From assembly GCA_905182355.1 (NCBI GenBank), contig CAJJBH010000013.1, forward strand, positions 1 to 64,000: a stretch of DNA of 64,000 bases, written 5' to 3'. The translations under genes were made by a program, and so were the position numbers. Below, piece after piece: positions 40,503-49,848 of the stretch (position 1 is its first letter; each line of letters starts with the position of its first letter). The stretch comes from an uncultured Paracoccaceae bacterium (GTDB lineage Bacteria > Pseudomonadota > Alphaproteobacteria > Rhodobacterales > Rhodobacteraceae). Below the pieces are notes generated by a model that was given only the letters and a program-made list of their open reading frames with translations, did no database searches and was not told where the DNA came from.

Positions 40503-41063
40503 TTAACCTGCGGGGCGTAAATATTTTGCAATGATGCTAACCACTTGATCTGCACCTAAAGCTGGCGGGATCAATGTCAGTATATCTCCGTTTCCATCCA
40601 GCAGATGGATGAACGAGCCGTGGGCGTAAATCCAACCATATTCAGGGTCTTCAAACAGTGGTTTTATGTCGATCGCGAACGCTTTGTAGGCTTGTTTCAA
40701 AGCGTCGGGTTCCCCCGTCAATCCAATAAAATCAGGATGCCACCTCGCCAGCGGTGTGTCCATCGTTTCAACGGTGTCTTGCTGGGGGGCAATGGTGATC
40801 ATCACCGGTGTAATATCGTAGCCTTGGCTGTCCAGCTGATCCGTCACATTCGCCATCAACGGCAGTGCAGCAGTACAGATGTCAGGGCAATTCACATATC
40901 CAAAGAACACCAGTTGGGCGCGGCCATCTGGGTCTTTTTGGGTGCGCGAATTATTGTGTTGATCCTTCAGGGTGAAATCACCACCTAAGGCCAAAGGAAA
41001 CGGCGATTGTGCCGCCGCAGCGGATGCCCAAAACGTAAATATAACAAGGCTGCTGCGGATCAA
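40503..41063 (-). CDS. SCO1/SenC family copper chaperone-like protein
   Basis: This 186-residue periplasmic thioredoxin-fold protein has a signal peptide (MIRSSLVIFTFWASAAAAQ). The copper site is Cys59 and Cys63 in VNCPDIC, with His148 in YAHGSFIHL. SCO proteins help assemble the CuA centre of cytochrome oxidase. No oxidase subunits are adjacent. Its start overlaps the preceding gene by four bases, so it is the third gene of a coupled run. Confidence 0.9.
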   Translation of the reverse strand: MIRSSLVIFTFWASAAAAQSPFPLALGGDFTLKDQHNNSRTQKDPDGRAQLVFFGYVNCPDICTAALPLMANVTDQLDSQGYDITPVMITIAPQQDTVETMDTPLARWHPDFIGLTGEPDALKQAYKAFAIDIKPLFEDPEYGWIYAHGSFIHLLDGNGDILTLIPPALGADQVVSIIAKYLRPAG

Positions 41064-41620
41064 AAATTTTCCTCGATAAAGACTGCATCTGCTTCAAGGC
41101 CAAGACCAAGGTAACCTTCGCGGCCAATAATCTCTTTGATACGTGGGTCGCGGCGATACCATGCGCCTTTGCCTTTTGCTTCGGGGAATTGTTTGGCCCA
41201 AATTTTGGTGGCTTGGCTGGCTTTTACCCATTCTCCACCTGCAGCTTTGATCTTTTGCACCATATAAAGGTTCTTGGCGTTCAAATCCTCGTCCTCGATC
41301 ATTAACCCATCGACTCGAATGGTTTGACCACAGTATGCGGCAAGATCGGGGGCAGCCCCGGTAAACGCCGCTTGATTGTTTTTCAGCGGTAGGATCATCA
41401 CATTATCGACGCTGCGCAAAAGCCCCAGTTGACGGCTGCCATCCCCACAATTGTCAGGGCAATTGCCTGTCAGAGTGCACAACAGATCAACAACTGTTGC
41501 TTCAAATGTTGCGGGGACTTCGGCGTAAAGGTTCCATGATTTCGCCTGTGATCCTTCAGAGAAATCTTGGGCGGCGAGTGGGCTGGCGATCAGCGCCAGT
41601 ACAGCTATGAAATGTCTCAT
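41060..41620 (-). CDS. Cys-containing exported protein, partner of the SCO protein
   Basis: This 186-residue protein has a signal peptide (MRHFIAVLALIASPLAAQ). Cysteines are at 48, 54, 58 and 97 (LLCTLTGNCPDNCGDG and AAYCGQT), which could bind a metal or form disulfides. The remaining sequence is beta-rich (IRVDGLMIEDEDLNAKNLYMVQ). I know no function. It overlaps both neighbours by four bases, so the three products are probably made in matched amounts. Confidence 0.75.
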   Translation of the reverse strand: MRHFIAVLALIASPLAAQDFSEGSQAKSWNLYAEVPATFEATVVDLLCTLTGNCPDNCGDGSRQLGLLRSVDNVMILPLKNNQAAFTGAAPDLAAYCGQTIRVDGLMIEDEDLNAKNLYMVQKIKAAGGEWVKASQATKIWAKQFPEAKGKGAWYRRDPRIKEIIGREGYLGLGLEADAVFIEENF

Positions 41621-42072
41621 TTGTTTGGATCCGGAATAGAGAAGGGGGGTACGTTACCATAATCTTCATGGGTCAGATTTTGGATATCCAGATCAGAGAC
41701 AACCCGATTGACCACCAGATAATTCAGCCCGTCCCGTTCGTAATGCATGCCATCAGCTTCAATCGTATGTGCTGCCATGCGCAGGGCTGTCGGGCTGCTA
41801 TTAGATGTATCATCATCCTCGATCTTAATGACCATGTAGACGGTGCCGTCTTCGGCCAGCAATCCAACGGGTATACCGCCAGCGCTGCACCATAATGCGC
41901 AGGTGTGGTGTGCACTGCCAACAACTGCATCTGGGCCACCCATGACGCCAGAGTAATAGCACCATGTGTCGATAATTTCGCCTTTGACCTGAATGCGCGT
42001 GCCCTCGGACGCGTGGGCTGTGCTGGCAAATGCCATTGCAGTCAATGCAGTAAAGAATAGTCGTCTTAACAT
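41617..42072 (-). CDS. Exported protein with HxxC-x3-C motif
   Basis: This 151-residue protein has a signal peptide (LFFTALTAMAFASTAHA). The mature N-terminus holds IQVKGEIIDTWCYYSG, then SAHHTCALWCSAGGIPVG. Cys38, His55, His56, Cys58 and Cys62 form a likely metal or heme-type ligand set on an OB-like fold. ATG 42072 has GAGG upstream; the 26 extra residues of the open frame lack a signal peptide. It is first in the run that ends with SCO. Function is not known to me. Confidence 0.76.
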   Translation of the reverse strand: MLRRLFFTALTAMAFASTAHASEGTRIQVKGEIIDTWCYYSGVMGGPDAVVGSAHHTCALWCSAGGIPVGLLAEDGTVYMVIKIEDDDTSNSSPTALRMAAHTIEADGMHYERDGLNYLVVNRVVSDLDIQNLTHEDYGNVPPFSIPDPNK

Positions 42073-42167
42073 GGAATAGCCTCTTTTGAACGCTACAGTT
42101 ATATTGAAGCTACTTGTCAGAACAAATTCACGCAACCGTGCGGCGATCACGTTTTACCTATAAGCGG

Positions 42168-43400
42168 TTAATCCAGCGTAAACAGCTCTTGGCGATCTGC
42201 AACGCCGCGCAGGCGGTATTGCCCAAGGGACACCAAATCATCGCGCAAAGCGATAATGGGGCGGGCAACATTTGCCGCAACAATTACGGTTTGATCGACA
42301 AGGCTGCACATGCCCATCAAGCGGGCAGCAGTATTTACGGCAGGGCCGATCACTGTGAAATCCAAGCGGCTGCTTGATCCGATATTACCATAAAGAACGT
42401 CACCTGAGTGCACCGCGATTGAAAACCCTGTGTGCGCCAAGCCGTCGGCTTGGCGTCGGGTGTTTATTACATCAACTTCCTTACTAATATCGCAAATTGT
42501 TCGGATCGCGGTAAGTTCCGCAGCTGGAATTTTGTCCTTTGCAAAGATCGCCAGAATTCCGTCGCCCATGAATTTAAGGACATTTCCGCCACGGGCTTCG
42601 ATAATCGGAACAACTGAGCCGAAATAGTCGTTCAACAAATCGATCAGGTCTGAGCCGTCCAAGGCTTCAGATAGCTTGGTAAAGCTTTGGAGGTCGAAAT
42701 AAAGGATCACGGCCTCGATACTTTCCAGTGATCCGCGGGCGTAATCCCCAGACATGACGCGTCCCCCTGCATCGGCCCCCAAATAAGCCGACAGCAAATC
42801 AGTCGCCATATTGTAGTTGGAGTTCGATTTAAGGGTGAGGGCAAGCGGCTTTGTCACAGCGCGAATGTCGGCAAGATCAATGTCGGAAAATCCATCAGGG
42901 CCGTCGCTGGCCCATGAGACCAACAATCCCATTGGCGACTGAACACCGTCTCCCTGATTTGACGCGGATTGGTCGGGAAACTCTACCCGCGTTGCGAAGT
43001 AATCTGTTCCACCTTGGTCCTCCAAATCATATAGGATCGGAAATTTATATGGCTTTTCGGACGCGGTGATCTTGCACCGTAACTCATGATCATTGCCTTT
43101 GATCAAATGGTACAATGGGCTGGCACGCCAATCTTCGTGTACGTCATTAGAATTGGTGCGCTGAAATTTCTCGTGGGTGATGCCGTCTTCGCGTTTCCAG
43201 CGATAGAAAAAAGCACCGATTTCAGGGTGATGCGCCCGCATTGTGAAATTGACACGCATCAGTGGAACGCCAGCGTTGACCAGCCCCAAACAAAGGTTTT
43301 CAAGCAATTGCTCAAACGCCGTGCCATTCAGGCCCGCATCGAGAACCCAAGTGACAAGGGCGGTCATCGTCTCATCGTGTGTCGGGTTTGCGATGCTCAC
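42168..43400 (-). CDS. Class III adenylate/guanylate cyclase
   Basis: This 410-residue cytoplasmic protein has an N-terminal sensor-like region of about 200 residues (FFYRWKREDG, PLYHLIKG, PMGLLVSWASD) without a membrane helix. The catalytic domain (about 225-400) is intact: metal Asp236 in YFDLQSFT and Asp280 in KFMGDG, Lys276 and Asp347 for adenine choice, and Asn356/Arg360 in VNTAAR. It should make cAMP. The signal sensed by the N-terminal region is unknown. It is 95 bp upstream of the SCO run, on the same strand. Confidence 0.88.
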   Translation of the reverse strand: MSIANPTHDETMTALVTWVLDAGLNGTAFEQLLENLCLGLVNAGVPLMRVNFTMRAHHPEIGAFFYRWKREDGITHEKFQRTNSNDVHEDWRASPLYHLIKGNDHELRCKITASEKPYKFPILYDLEDQGGTDYFATRVEFPDQSASNQGDGVQSPMGLLVSWASDGPDGFSDIDLADIRAVTKPLALTLKSNSNYNMATDLLSAYLGADAGGRVMSGDYARGSLESIEAVILYFDLQSFTKLSEALDGSDLIDLLNDYFGSVVPIIEARGGNVLKFMGDGILAIFAKDKIPAAELTAIRTICDISKEVDVINTRRQADGLAHTGFSIAVHSGDVLYGNIGSSSRLDFTVIGPAVNTAARLMGMCSLVDQTVIVAANVARPIIALRDDLVSLGQYRLRGVADRQELFTLD

Positions 43401-43418
43401 GTTTGGTGTCCTAACTGG

Positions 43419-45314
43419 TCAGGTGGCTTCCTTAGCATAGCCGATTGTTTGTAGAGATGTCTTTATTTCATCCAAAATGGCGGGATCATCAATTGTTGCA
43501 GGCATTTTAAATGCTTCGCTGCCTGCGATCTTAACCATAGTCGCGCGCAGGATTTTACCTGAACGTGTTTTTGGCAAACGATCAACCACGAGGGCCAATT
43601 TGAAAGCGGCCACTGGACCAATGCGTTCGCGGACCAGTTTCACACATTCTGCGGTAATCTCGCTGTGTGGACGGTTCACACCATTTGTCAGACAGACAAA
43701 GCCAACAGGCAATTGCCCTTTGAGTTGATCTGCAACGCCGATCACTGCACATTCTGCGACGTCTGGATGTGCTGCCAAAACCTCTTCCATCCCACCAGTG
43801 GACAGACGGTGGCCTGCCACATTGATCACGTCATCAGTGCGGGCCATGATATAAAGATAGCCGTCGTCGTCGATCATGCCTGCATCACCCGTTTCATAAA
43901 AACCGGGGAAGGCGGTCAGGTAGCTTTTCTTGAAGCGTTCAGGCGCATTCCAAAGGGTTGGTAATGTGCCGGGGGGCAGGGGCAGTTTGATCACGATTGC
44001 ACCCAGCGTGTTTGGTTCCACTGGATGTCCATCATCCCCAAGGATTTGCACGTCATACCCAGGCATAGGAACAGTAGGCGATCCGATCTTAACCGGAAGC
44101 GCCTCAAGCCCTGCGGGATTGCCTGCGATGGTGTAGCCGGTTTCGGTTTGCCACCAATGATCGTAAACTGGCTTTTGCAAGATATCTTGTGCCCACTCAA
44201 TCGTGTCTGGATCGGCGCGTTCGCCCGCAAGGTACAATGCACGCAAGCAGCTAAGGTCATATTTCTTGGTGAATTCGCCTTTGGGGTCTTCACGTTTCAC
44301 AGCGCGAATGGCTGTTGGTGCGGTAAAGAAACTGCGCACGTTATGTTCGGAAATCACCCGCCAGAATGTACCTGCATCAGGTGTGCCGACAGGCTTGCCC
44401 TCAAACACCACTGTGGTGTTGCCGTGTATCAGTGGTGCGTAGCAGATGTAGCTGTGGCCAACGACCCAGCCCACATCGGACGCGGCCCAGAACACATCAC
44501 CGGGATCAACGTTATAGATATTCTTCATCGTCCAGTTCAGCGCAACCAAGTGGCCTGCGGTTGGACGCACAACGCCCTTTGGGGCACCCGTCGTGCCTGA
44601 TGTGTAAAGAATGTAGGCGGGGTGGCTGCCTTCAACCATCACACAATCTGCGGGTGTGACGCCATTTTGGAAGTCGTGCCAATCCACGTCGTTTGAACCC
44701 AGATCACACTTGTGCTGTACGCGCTGCAAAATGACTGTGAACTCAGGCTTGTGGTCTGCCAACTCAATGGCCCCGTCAATCAACGGTTTATATTCGATCG
44801 TACGGTTTGGTTCTAATCCACAAGAGGCGGCGATAATTGCCTTTGGCGTGCAGTCATCAATACGCACAGCGAGTTCGTTGGCAGCAAAGCCGCCAAACAC
44901 AACAGAATGCACAGCGCCAAGGCGGGCGCAGGCCAACATGGCTTCAAGTGCTTCAGCGACCATCGGCATATAGATGATGACGCGGTCGCCTTTGGTAATG
45001 CCTTTGGCTTTCAACGCGCCTGCCAGCGAGGCAACGCGGGTTTGTAACTCAGCGTATGTGATCTTGGATTGAGAATTTGTGATTGGGCTGTCGTGGATGA
45101 TTGCAACCTGATCGCCACGTCCGTTTTCAACATGACGGTCAACGGCGTTGTAACAGGTGTTTACGCGGGCCTCGGAAAACCATTCATACATATTGTCGCC
45201 GCGATCAAACAGGGCGCGGGTTGGGGCGACATCCCAGTCAATCGCCTTGGCTGCTTTCAGCCAATAGCTTTCAGGATCGGATTTCCATGCGTTGTATTCT
45301 GCGTGATAGCCCAT
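43419..45314 (-). CDS. prpE: propionyl-CoA synthetase
   Basis: This 631-residue ANL-family ligase activates propionate, and probably acetate, to the CoA thioester via an acyl-AMP. ATG 45314 follows GGAGGAG and gives the usual MGYHAEYNAWKSDPE start. The P-loop YTSGTTGAPKGV, the WWQTETGY motif and the C-terminal lysine loop KTRSGKILR are intact. The upstream region carries repeated TTTGCAAA motifs. The cyclase gene is 18 bp downstream. Confidence 0.93.
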   Translation of the reverse strand: MGYHAEYNAWKSDPESYWLKAAKAIDWDVAPTRALFDRGDNMYEWFSEARVNTCYNAVDRHVENGRGDQVAIIHDSPITNSQSKITYAELQTRVASLAGALKAKGITKGDRVIIYMPMVAEALEAMLACARLGAVHSVVFGGFAANELAVRIDDCTPKAIIAASCGLEPNRTIEYKPLIDGAIELADHKPEFTVILQRVQHKCDLGSNDVDWHDFQNGVTPADCVMVEGSHPAYILYTSGTTGAPKGVVRPTAGHLVALNWTMKNIYNVDPGDVFWAASDVGWVVGHSYICYAPLIHGNTTVVFEGKPVGTPDAGTFWRVISEHNVRSFFTAPTAIRAVKREDPKGEFTKKYDLSCLRALYLAGERADPDTIEWAQDILQKPVYDHWWQTETGYTIAGNPAGLEALPVKIGSPTVPMPGYDVQILGDDGHPVEPNTLGAIVIKLPLPPGTLPTLWNAPERFKKSYLTAFPGFYETGDAGMIDDDGYLYIMARTDDVINVAGHRLSTGGMEEVLAAHPDVAECAVIGVADQLKGQLPVGFVCLTNGVNRPHSEITAECVKLVRERIGPVAAFKLALVVDRLPKTRSGKILRATMVKIAGSEAFKMPATIDDPAILDEIKTSLQTIGYAKEAT

Positions 45315-45410
45315 CGATTTCTCCTCCAAGATCGTGTGCTATGGTGTTAGGCAGCAGGTGACGCTTGGGCAAGTAACTATATCCGCTGGAGGGAAATTTG
45401 ACGCAGGCAC

Positions 45411-45520
45411 TTTGCATTTTTGGCTAAAAATCGACTGCAAACTTTGCAAATCTGCCGCTATACGCTTGTATATTGAATATTTCGGGTGGGTTTGCAAAGT
45501 TTTGCTGTGGCGATTGCAAA
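45411..45520 (-). promoter_or_regulatory. TTTGCAAA-type operator cluster upstream of prpE
   Basis: TTTGCAAA occurs exactly at 45443-45450 and 45491-45498. Near matches are TTTGCATT at 45411-45418, ATTGCAAA at 45513-45520 and CTGCAAA at 45435-45441. From memory, the short-chain acyl-CoA regulators of Rhodobacter (PccR type) bind paired TTTGCAAA. Such a regulator probably controls prpE. Its gene is not in this window. Confidence 0.6.
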
Positions 45521-45766
45521 CGTCACAATTTCTCAAGCATCACTCGCATTGCCCCACAAGCGTTCCAACAATTGCCAAAATCTATCGGGGCAGGGCCAGC
45601 TTCAATAAAGGCCAATTGCATTTTGGTATTAATTTGCGTCGCCTCCACACCATCAGTTGTGCCCAACCTCGTAAGCTTTGAAGATTACACTAGCCAGTTC
45701 ATTTTTTATGCCAAAAAACAAGCGGACGGGTTGCCAATTCTGCCTGTGGGTATCAGGCTATGAGAT
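45521..45766. other. Non-coding stretch between prpE and the cupin gene
   Basis: This completes the 452-bp gap between prpE and the divergent operon. A 96-codon open frame (45473-45763, plus) has no ribosome site and no protein character that I recognise. The promoter of the salvage operon is expected here. Confidence 0.4.
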
Positions 45767-46855
45767 ATGACAGAGATACGCGCAGAAGTTTGTTTGCCAA
45801 CGCAAGATTTGCGTGGCGATATTGGGTTTTTTAACAAGGTGTTGGGGATGCGGATGGATATGATCTATCCCGCTGATGACCCGATGGTAGCGGTCTTTTC
45901 GGGACATGGATTGTCTGTGCGTCTTGATGGCGAACTTGACCGTGAAGCGGGTCAGCTTTTGATCCGCTCGGATGACGTTGACGGATTTGCACAAGGACAG
46001 CGGGAAATGACCTCCCCCGGTGGGACGAAGGTTGCGATCGAAGCCTTGCACGAACCTGTTGTTATGCCTGAAACCGTGCATTCATTTGTGGTGCGCCGGC
46101 TAAAAGATCAGGCACCTTGGGTGATTGGTCGTGCTGGCATGCATTACCGCGATCTTATTCCTGATCGTTTGGGTGGGTCGATCATTGCCAGCCATATTCG
46201 CATTCCAGATGGTGGCCCTGTGCCTGATATGGTGCATTACCATACTGTCGGGTTCCAACTGATTTTCTGTTATCGTGGCTGGGTTGATCTGGTTTACGAG
46301 GATCAAGGCGAACCGTTTCGCTTATATGCTGGCAACTGTGTGATCCAGCCGCCTGAAATTCGTCACCGTGTATTATTCGCATCTGACAATATCGAAGTGA
46401 TCGAGATTGGTGTGCCCGCCGAACACGTCACCACAATTGATCACGATATGGAACTGCCCAACGGGCCAGCCAATCCAAACCGCGTGTTTCAGAATCAGAA
46501 ATTTGTGCATCACAAAGCGGATGAAGCCATGTGGAAACCGTTCCGTGTTCCAGGTTTGCAAAGCCGCGACACCACAATTGCCGCGCATACAAGTGACGTG
46601 GCAGGCGTACATGTCATTCGTGCAGGGGAAGGCACAACTGATTGGACCAATCACACCACCGATATTCTGTTCACATTTGTGATGGAGGGTACACTGACCC
46701 TTGAGGGGGAAGGACGTGACCCTTATCCCCTTGAGGCTGGTGACGCATTTGTTATTCCACCCGACATGAAGACGCGGTATGCAGACGTTTCGGATGATTT
46801 GGAACTGCTCGAGGTGTCCTTACCTGCCGTGTTCGATACAATTGTTGGGAAATAA
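45767..46855 (+). CDS. VOC plus tandem-cupin fusion protein
   Basis: This is a 362-residue cytoplasmic protein. Residues 1-115 look like one glyoxalase/VOC module (ICLPTQDLRGDIGFFNKVLGMRMD..., MVAVFSGHGLSVRLDG). Two cupin barrels follow: about 140-225 (HYHTVGFQLIFCYRGWVDLVYED, PPEIRHRV) and about 265-355 (FTFVMEGTLTLEGEG, GDAFVIPPDMK). Only a few His/Glu ligands are visible, so metal binding is uncertain. Its stop lies one base before cdd, so it is part of the pyrimidine salvage operon. No function is known to me; it may act on a nucleoside- or deoxyribose-derived compound. Confidence 0.75.
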   Translation: MTEIRAEVCLPTQDLRGDIGFFNKVLGMRMDMIYPADDPMVAVFSGHGLSVRLDGELDREAGQLLIRSDDVDGFAQGQREMTSPGGTKVAIEALHEPVVMPETVHSFVVRRLKDQAPWVIGRAGMHYRDLIPDRLGGSIIASHIRIPDGGPVPDMVHYHTVGFQLIFCYRGWVDLVYEDQGEPFRLYAGNCVIQPPEIRHRVLFASDNIEVIEIGVPAEHVTTIDHDMELPNGPANPNRVFQNQKFVHHKADEAMWKPFRVPGLQSRDTTIAAHTSDVAGVHVIRAGEGTTDWTNHTTDILFTFVMEGTLTLEGEGRDPYPLEAGDAFVIPPDMKTRYADVSDDLELLEVSLPAVFDTIVGK

Positions 46856-46856
46856 A

Positions 46857-47246
46857 ATGTCACTCAAAGATGCGGCAATCGCAGTACGTGAAAACGCTTA
46901 TGCGCCTTATTCAAAGTTTCATGTTGGGGCGGCGATCCGCACACCCTCTGGTGCGGTCTATGTGGGCTGCAATGTCGAAAATGCAGCATATCCTGAAGGC
47001 ACATGTGCTGAAGCGGGTGCAATTGCCGCAATGATCGCAGCGGGCGAAACAGAAATTGTAGCGGCCTATGTTGTTGCAGGGGCGGCAAAACCTGTGCCGC
47101 CGTGTGGCGGATGCCGCCAAAAATTGGCCGAATTTGCCAAAGCAGATGTTGAAGTAACGATGGCCACAATGACGGGTTTGGAACAAGTAATCCGCATCGA
47201 TGCGCTTTTGCCCGGTGCCTTTGACGGCGCGTTTCTGAAAGGGTAA
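46857..47246 (+). CDS. cdd: cytidine deaminase
   Basis: This 129-residue homotetrameric-type enzyme deaminates cytidine and deoxycytidine to uridine and deoxyuridine. The zinc site is Cys50 and Glu52 in TCAEAGA plus Cys83 and Cys86 in PPCGGCRQ. NVENAAYPEG is the nucleoside-binding segment. It lies one base after the cupin gene and six bases before deoA. Confidence 0.95.
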   Translation: MSLKDAAIAVRENAYAPYSKFHVGAAIRTPSGAVYVGCNVENAAYPEGTCAEAGAIAAMIAAGETEIVAAYVVAGAAKPVPPCGGCRQKLAEFAKADVEVTMATMTGLEQVIRIDALLPGAFDGAFLKG

Positions 47247-47252
47247 TTTAGT

Positions 47253-48566
47253 ATGACCGAAATCACGGCCCGTGCAGTTATCGCCAAACTGCGCCAACGC
47301 CAAACCCCCAGCCGTCAAGAACTTGCATGGTTCGCCCAAGGTTTAGCGGACTATACAGTAAGTGATGCCCAAGCAGGGGCTTTCGCGATGGCTATTTGCT
47401 TGAACAGTATGGGTGACGTAGGCCGTGTCGCTTTGACAATAGGGATGCGCGACAGTGGGTCTGTGTTGTCTTGGGATCTGGATGGTCCTGTTCTGGACAA
47501 GCACTCAACTGGCGGTGTTGGTGATTGCGTCAGCCTTTTGCTTGCACCGGCTTTGGCTGCATGCGGTGCATATGTTCCGATGATTTCCGGGCGCGGTTTA
47601 GGCCACACAGGTGGAACACTCGATAAACTTGAATCGATCCCGGGTGTCAGCACACAACTTACTGAAGATAAATTTCGCGAAGTTGTCGGCAAAGCAGGCT
47701 GCGCGATTGTTGGGGCAACGGGATCCATCGCCCCTGCGGACAAGCGCTTGTATGCGGTGCGTGATGTGACATCGACCGTTGAAAGCATGGATTTGATCAC
47801 CGCATCGATCCTATCCAAGAAATTGGCTGGCGGGCTGGATGGCCTTGTGTTGGACGTCAAAATGGGCAGCGGCGCATTTATGAAAGACATGGACACGGCA
47901 CGCACCTTGGCCGAGGCGTTGACCAAAACTGCCAACGCTGCGGGTTGTCGCACCACGGCTGTGATCAGCGATATGAGCCAACCCTTGGCACCCGCACTGG
48001 GCAACGCCCTGGAAGTTGCCGAAGTGATGAAGGTGATGACCAAAACCCCCAAAGGGCCTTTGGTTGATATTTGTGCTGCTTTGGGGGGTGTTCTGCTAAC
48101 CAATGCAGGTCTGGCCAAAGAGGTGCAAGCTGGGGCCGAAATGATTGTGAAAGCCATCCGCGATGGTCGTGCGGCAGAACGTTTTGGTCAGATGATTGCG
48201 GCAATGGGCGGTCCGGTTAAATTCACAGAAAACTGGGAACGTTTTTTGCCCGAAGCAACAGTGATCCGCGAAGTGTCCGCCAGCAAGTCAGGCTTTATCA
48301 CTGCGATTGACGGCGAGGCCTTGGGGCTTTCCGTTGTTGCATTGGGTGGTGGGCGCACAGTTGAAAGTGATCGGATCAATCCATCGGTCGGATATTCTGA
48401 TGTGGTCCGATTGGGCGTAAAGGTCACCAAAGGGCAACCTTTGGGTGTGGTTCATGCCGTTCGCGGCGACAAGGCGGATGCCGCTGAACATGCCTTGAAA
48501 GATGCCATTACAATCGGCCCCGCGAAACCTGTTGTGCCAAACCTGATCCATGAAAGAATCGGATGA
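47253..48566 (+). CDS. deoA: thymidine phosphorylase
   Basis: This 437-residue enzyme cleaves thymidine or deoxyuridine with phosphate to the base and deoxyribose 1-phosphate. LDKHSTGGVGDCVSLLLAP is the phosphate-binding signature, and MISGRGLGHTGGTLDKLESIPG follows. Its stop overlaps the deoB start (ATGA). Confidence 0.96.
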   Translation: MTEITARAVIAKLRQRQTPSRQELAWFAQGLADYTVSDAQAGAFAMAICLNSMGDVGRVALTIGMRDSGSVLSWDLDGPVLDKHSTGGVGDCVSLLLAPALAACGAYVPMISGRGLGHTGGTLDKLESIPGVSTQLTEDKFREVVGKAGCAIVGATGSIAPADKRLYAVRDVTSTVESMDLITASILSKKLAGGLDGLVLDVKMGSGAFMKDMDTARTLAEALTKTANAAGCRTTAVISDMSQPLAPALGNALEVAEVMKVMTKTPKGPLVDICAALGGVLLTNAGLAKEVQAGAEMIVKAIRDGRAAERFGQMIAAMGGPVKFTENWERFLPEATVIREVSASKSGFITAIDGEALGLSVVALGGGRTVESDRINPSVGYSDVVRLGVKVTKGQPLGVVHAVRGDKADAAEHALKDAITIGPAKPVVPNLIHERIG

Positions 48567-49777
48567 TGTCAGTCGCAAATGATCCCCAAAAGGCCCAGAA
48601 GGGCCGTGCGTTTTTGGTTGTCATGGATTCCGTTGGCATCGGTGGTGCGCCTGATGCAGATCAGTTCTTTAACGGGGATGTGCCCGACACTGGGGCGAAT
48701 ACACTTGGTCATATCGCGCGGGCCTGCGCTGATGGGGTGGCCGAAGATGGGCGCAGTGGGCCTTTAAATATGCCTAATTTGGCAGCCCTCGGCTTGTTCC
48801 ATGCCGAAGCTTTGGCGAATGACCGTGTTATTCAAGGCATCGTTCCAACAGGTGGATGGGGTGCGGCGCAAGAGATCTCAAAAGGCAAGGATACGCCGTC
48901 AGGACATTGGGAATTGGCAGGACTGCCAGTGCCGTGGAATTGGCATTATTTTCCAGATACGAATCCTGCATTTCCTGATGTTGTGACCCAAGCCATCTGC
49001 AACATCGCGGGTGTTGATGGGATTTTGGGCAACGCACATTCTTCGGGCACTGTGGTCATTGACGCGCATGGTGCGGAACATATGCGCACGGGAAAGCCGA
49101 TTTGTTACACCTCTGCGGACAGCGTTTTACAGATTGCGGCGCACGAGGAAACCTTTGGGTTGGAACGTCTGTTAGACCTGTGCAAACGCCTTGTGCCGAT
49201 GTTGCACAAGATGAAAGTTGGCCGTGTGATTGCACGGCCTTTTGTGGGCGAAGAAGGCAGTTTTGAACGGACGCCCCGTCGGCGTGACTATGCGATCATG
49301 CCGCCGGCGCCTGCTCTAAGCAATTGGGTGCAGAACGCGGGCCGTCGGGTGTATGGTATCGGCAAAATCGGCGATATTTTTTCGATGCAAGGTTTTGACG
49401 AAGTACGCAAAGGCACTGACTTGCAGCTTATGCAGCATCTGGGCGATTTGGTGGATGGGGCAGAGGCAGGCAGCCTGACATTCGCCAACTTTGTGGAATT
49501 TGACAGTGAATATGGCCACCGTCGCGACGTGTCGGGATACGCACGTCATCTAGAATGGTTTGACCGCGAAATAGGCATATTGATCGCCCGTCTTGGGCCT
49601 GACGATATTATGGTTCTGACGGCAGATCACGGCAATGATCCCACATGGATTGGTACAGACCATACCCGCGAACGGGTGCCTGTTGTAATTGCGGGTGGCG
49701 CAGCAAAGGCGTTGGGACGCATTGGATTTGTCGATGTTGCCAACCTTGTTGCAGATTATTTGGGCGTTTCCCACTAA
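48563..49777 (+). CDS. deoB: phosphopentomutase
   Basis: This 404-residue metal-dependent enzyme converts (deoxy)ribose 1-phosphate to the 5-phosphate. The N-terminal metal site is [14 protein letters not shown], and the C-terminal one includes [21 protein letters not shown]. No deoC aldolase gene is in the window, so the next step is encoded elsewhere or the product goes to other use. It is coupled to deoA. Confidence 0.95.
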   Translation: MMSVANDPQKAQKGRAFLVVMDSVGIGGAPDADQFFNGDVPDTGANTLGHIARACADGVAEDGRSGPLNMPNLAALGLFHAEALANDRVIQGIVPTGGWGAAQEISKGKDTPSGHWELAGLPVPWNWHYFPDTNPAFPDVVTQAICNIAGVDGILGNAHSSGTVVIDAHGAEHMRTGKPICYTSADSVLQIAAHEETFGLERLLDLCKRLVPMLHKMKVGRVIARPFVGEEGSFERTPRRRDYAIMPPAPALSNWVQNAGRRVYGIGKIGDIFSMQGFDEVRKGTDLQLMQHLGDLVDGAEAGSLTFANFVEFDSEYGHRRDVSGYARHLEWFDREIGILIARLGPDDIMVLTADHGNDPTWIGTDHTRERVPVVIAGGAAKALGRIGFVDVANLVADYLGVSH

Positions 49778-49848
49778 AGGGACTGCGGTCTTTGGTTGTG
49801 CCCGTGCGCGCGGCTTGGCACAAAGGCTTAAACAAAGGAGTCACCCCC

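Noticed and set aside
45473-45763. 96-codon open frame between prpE and the cupin gene
   Set aside because: No ribosome site. I compared it with the C-terminus of PccR-type regulators (PQxAF element), but the rest does not match.
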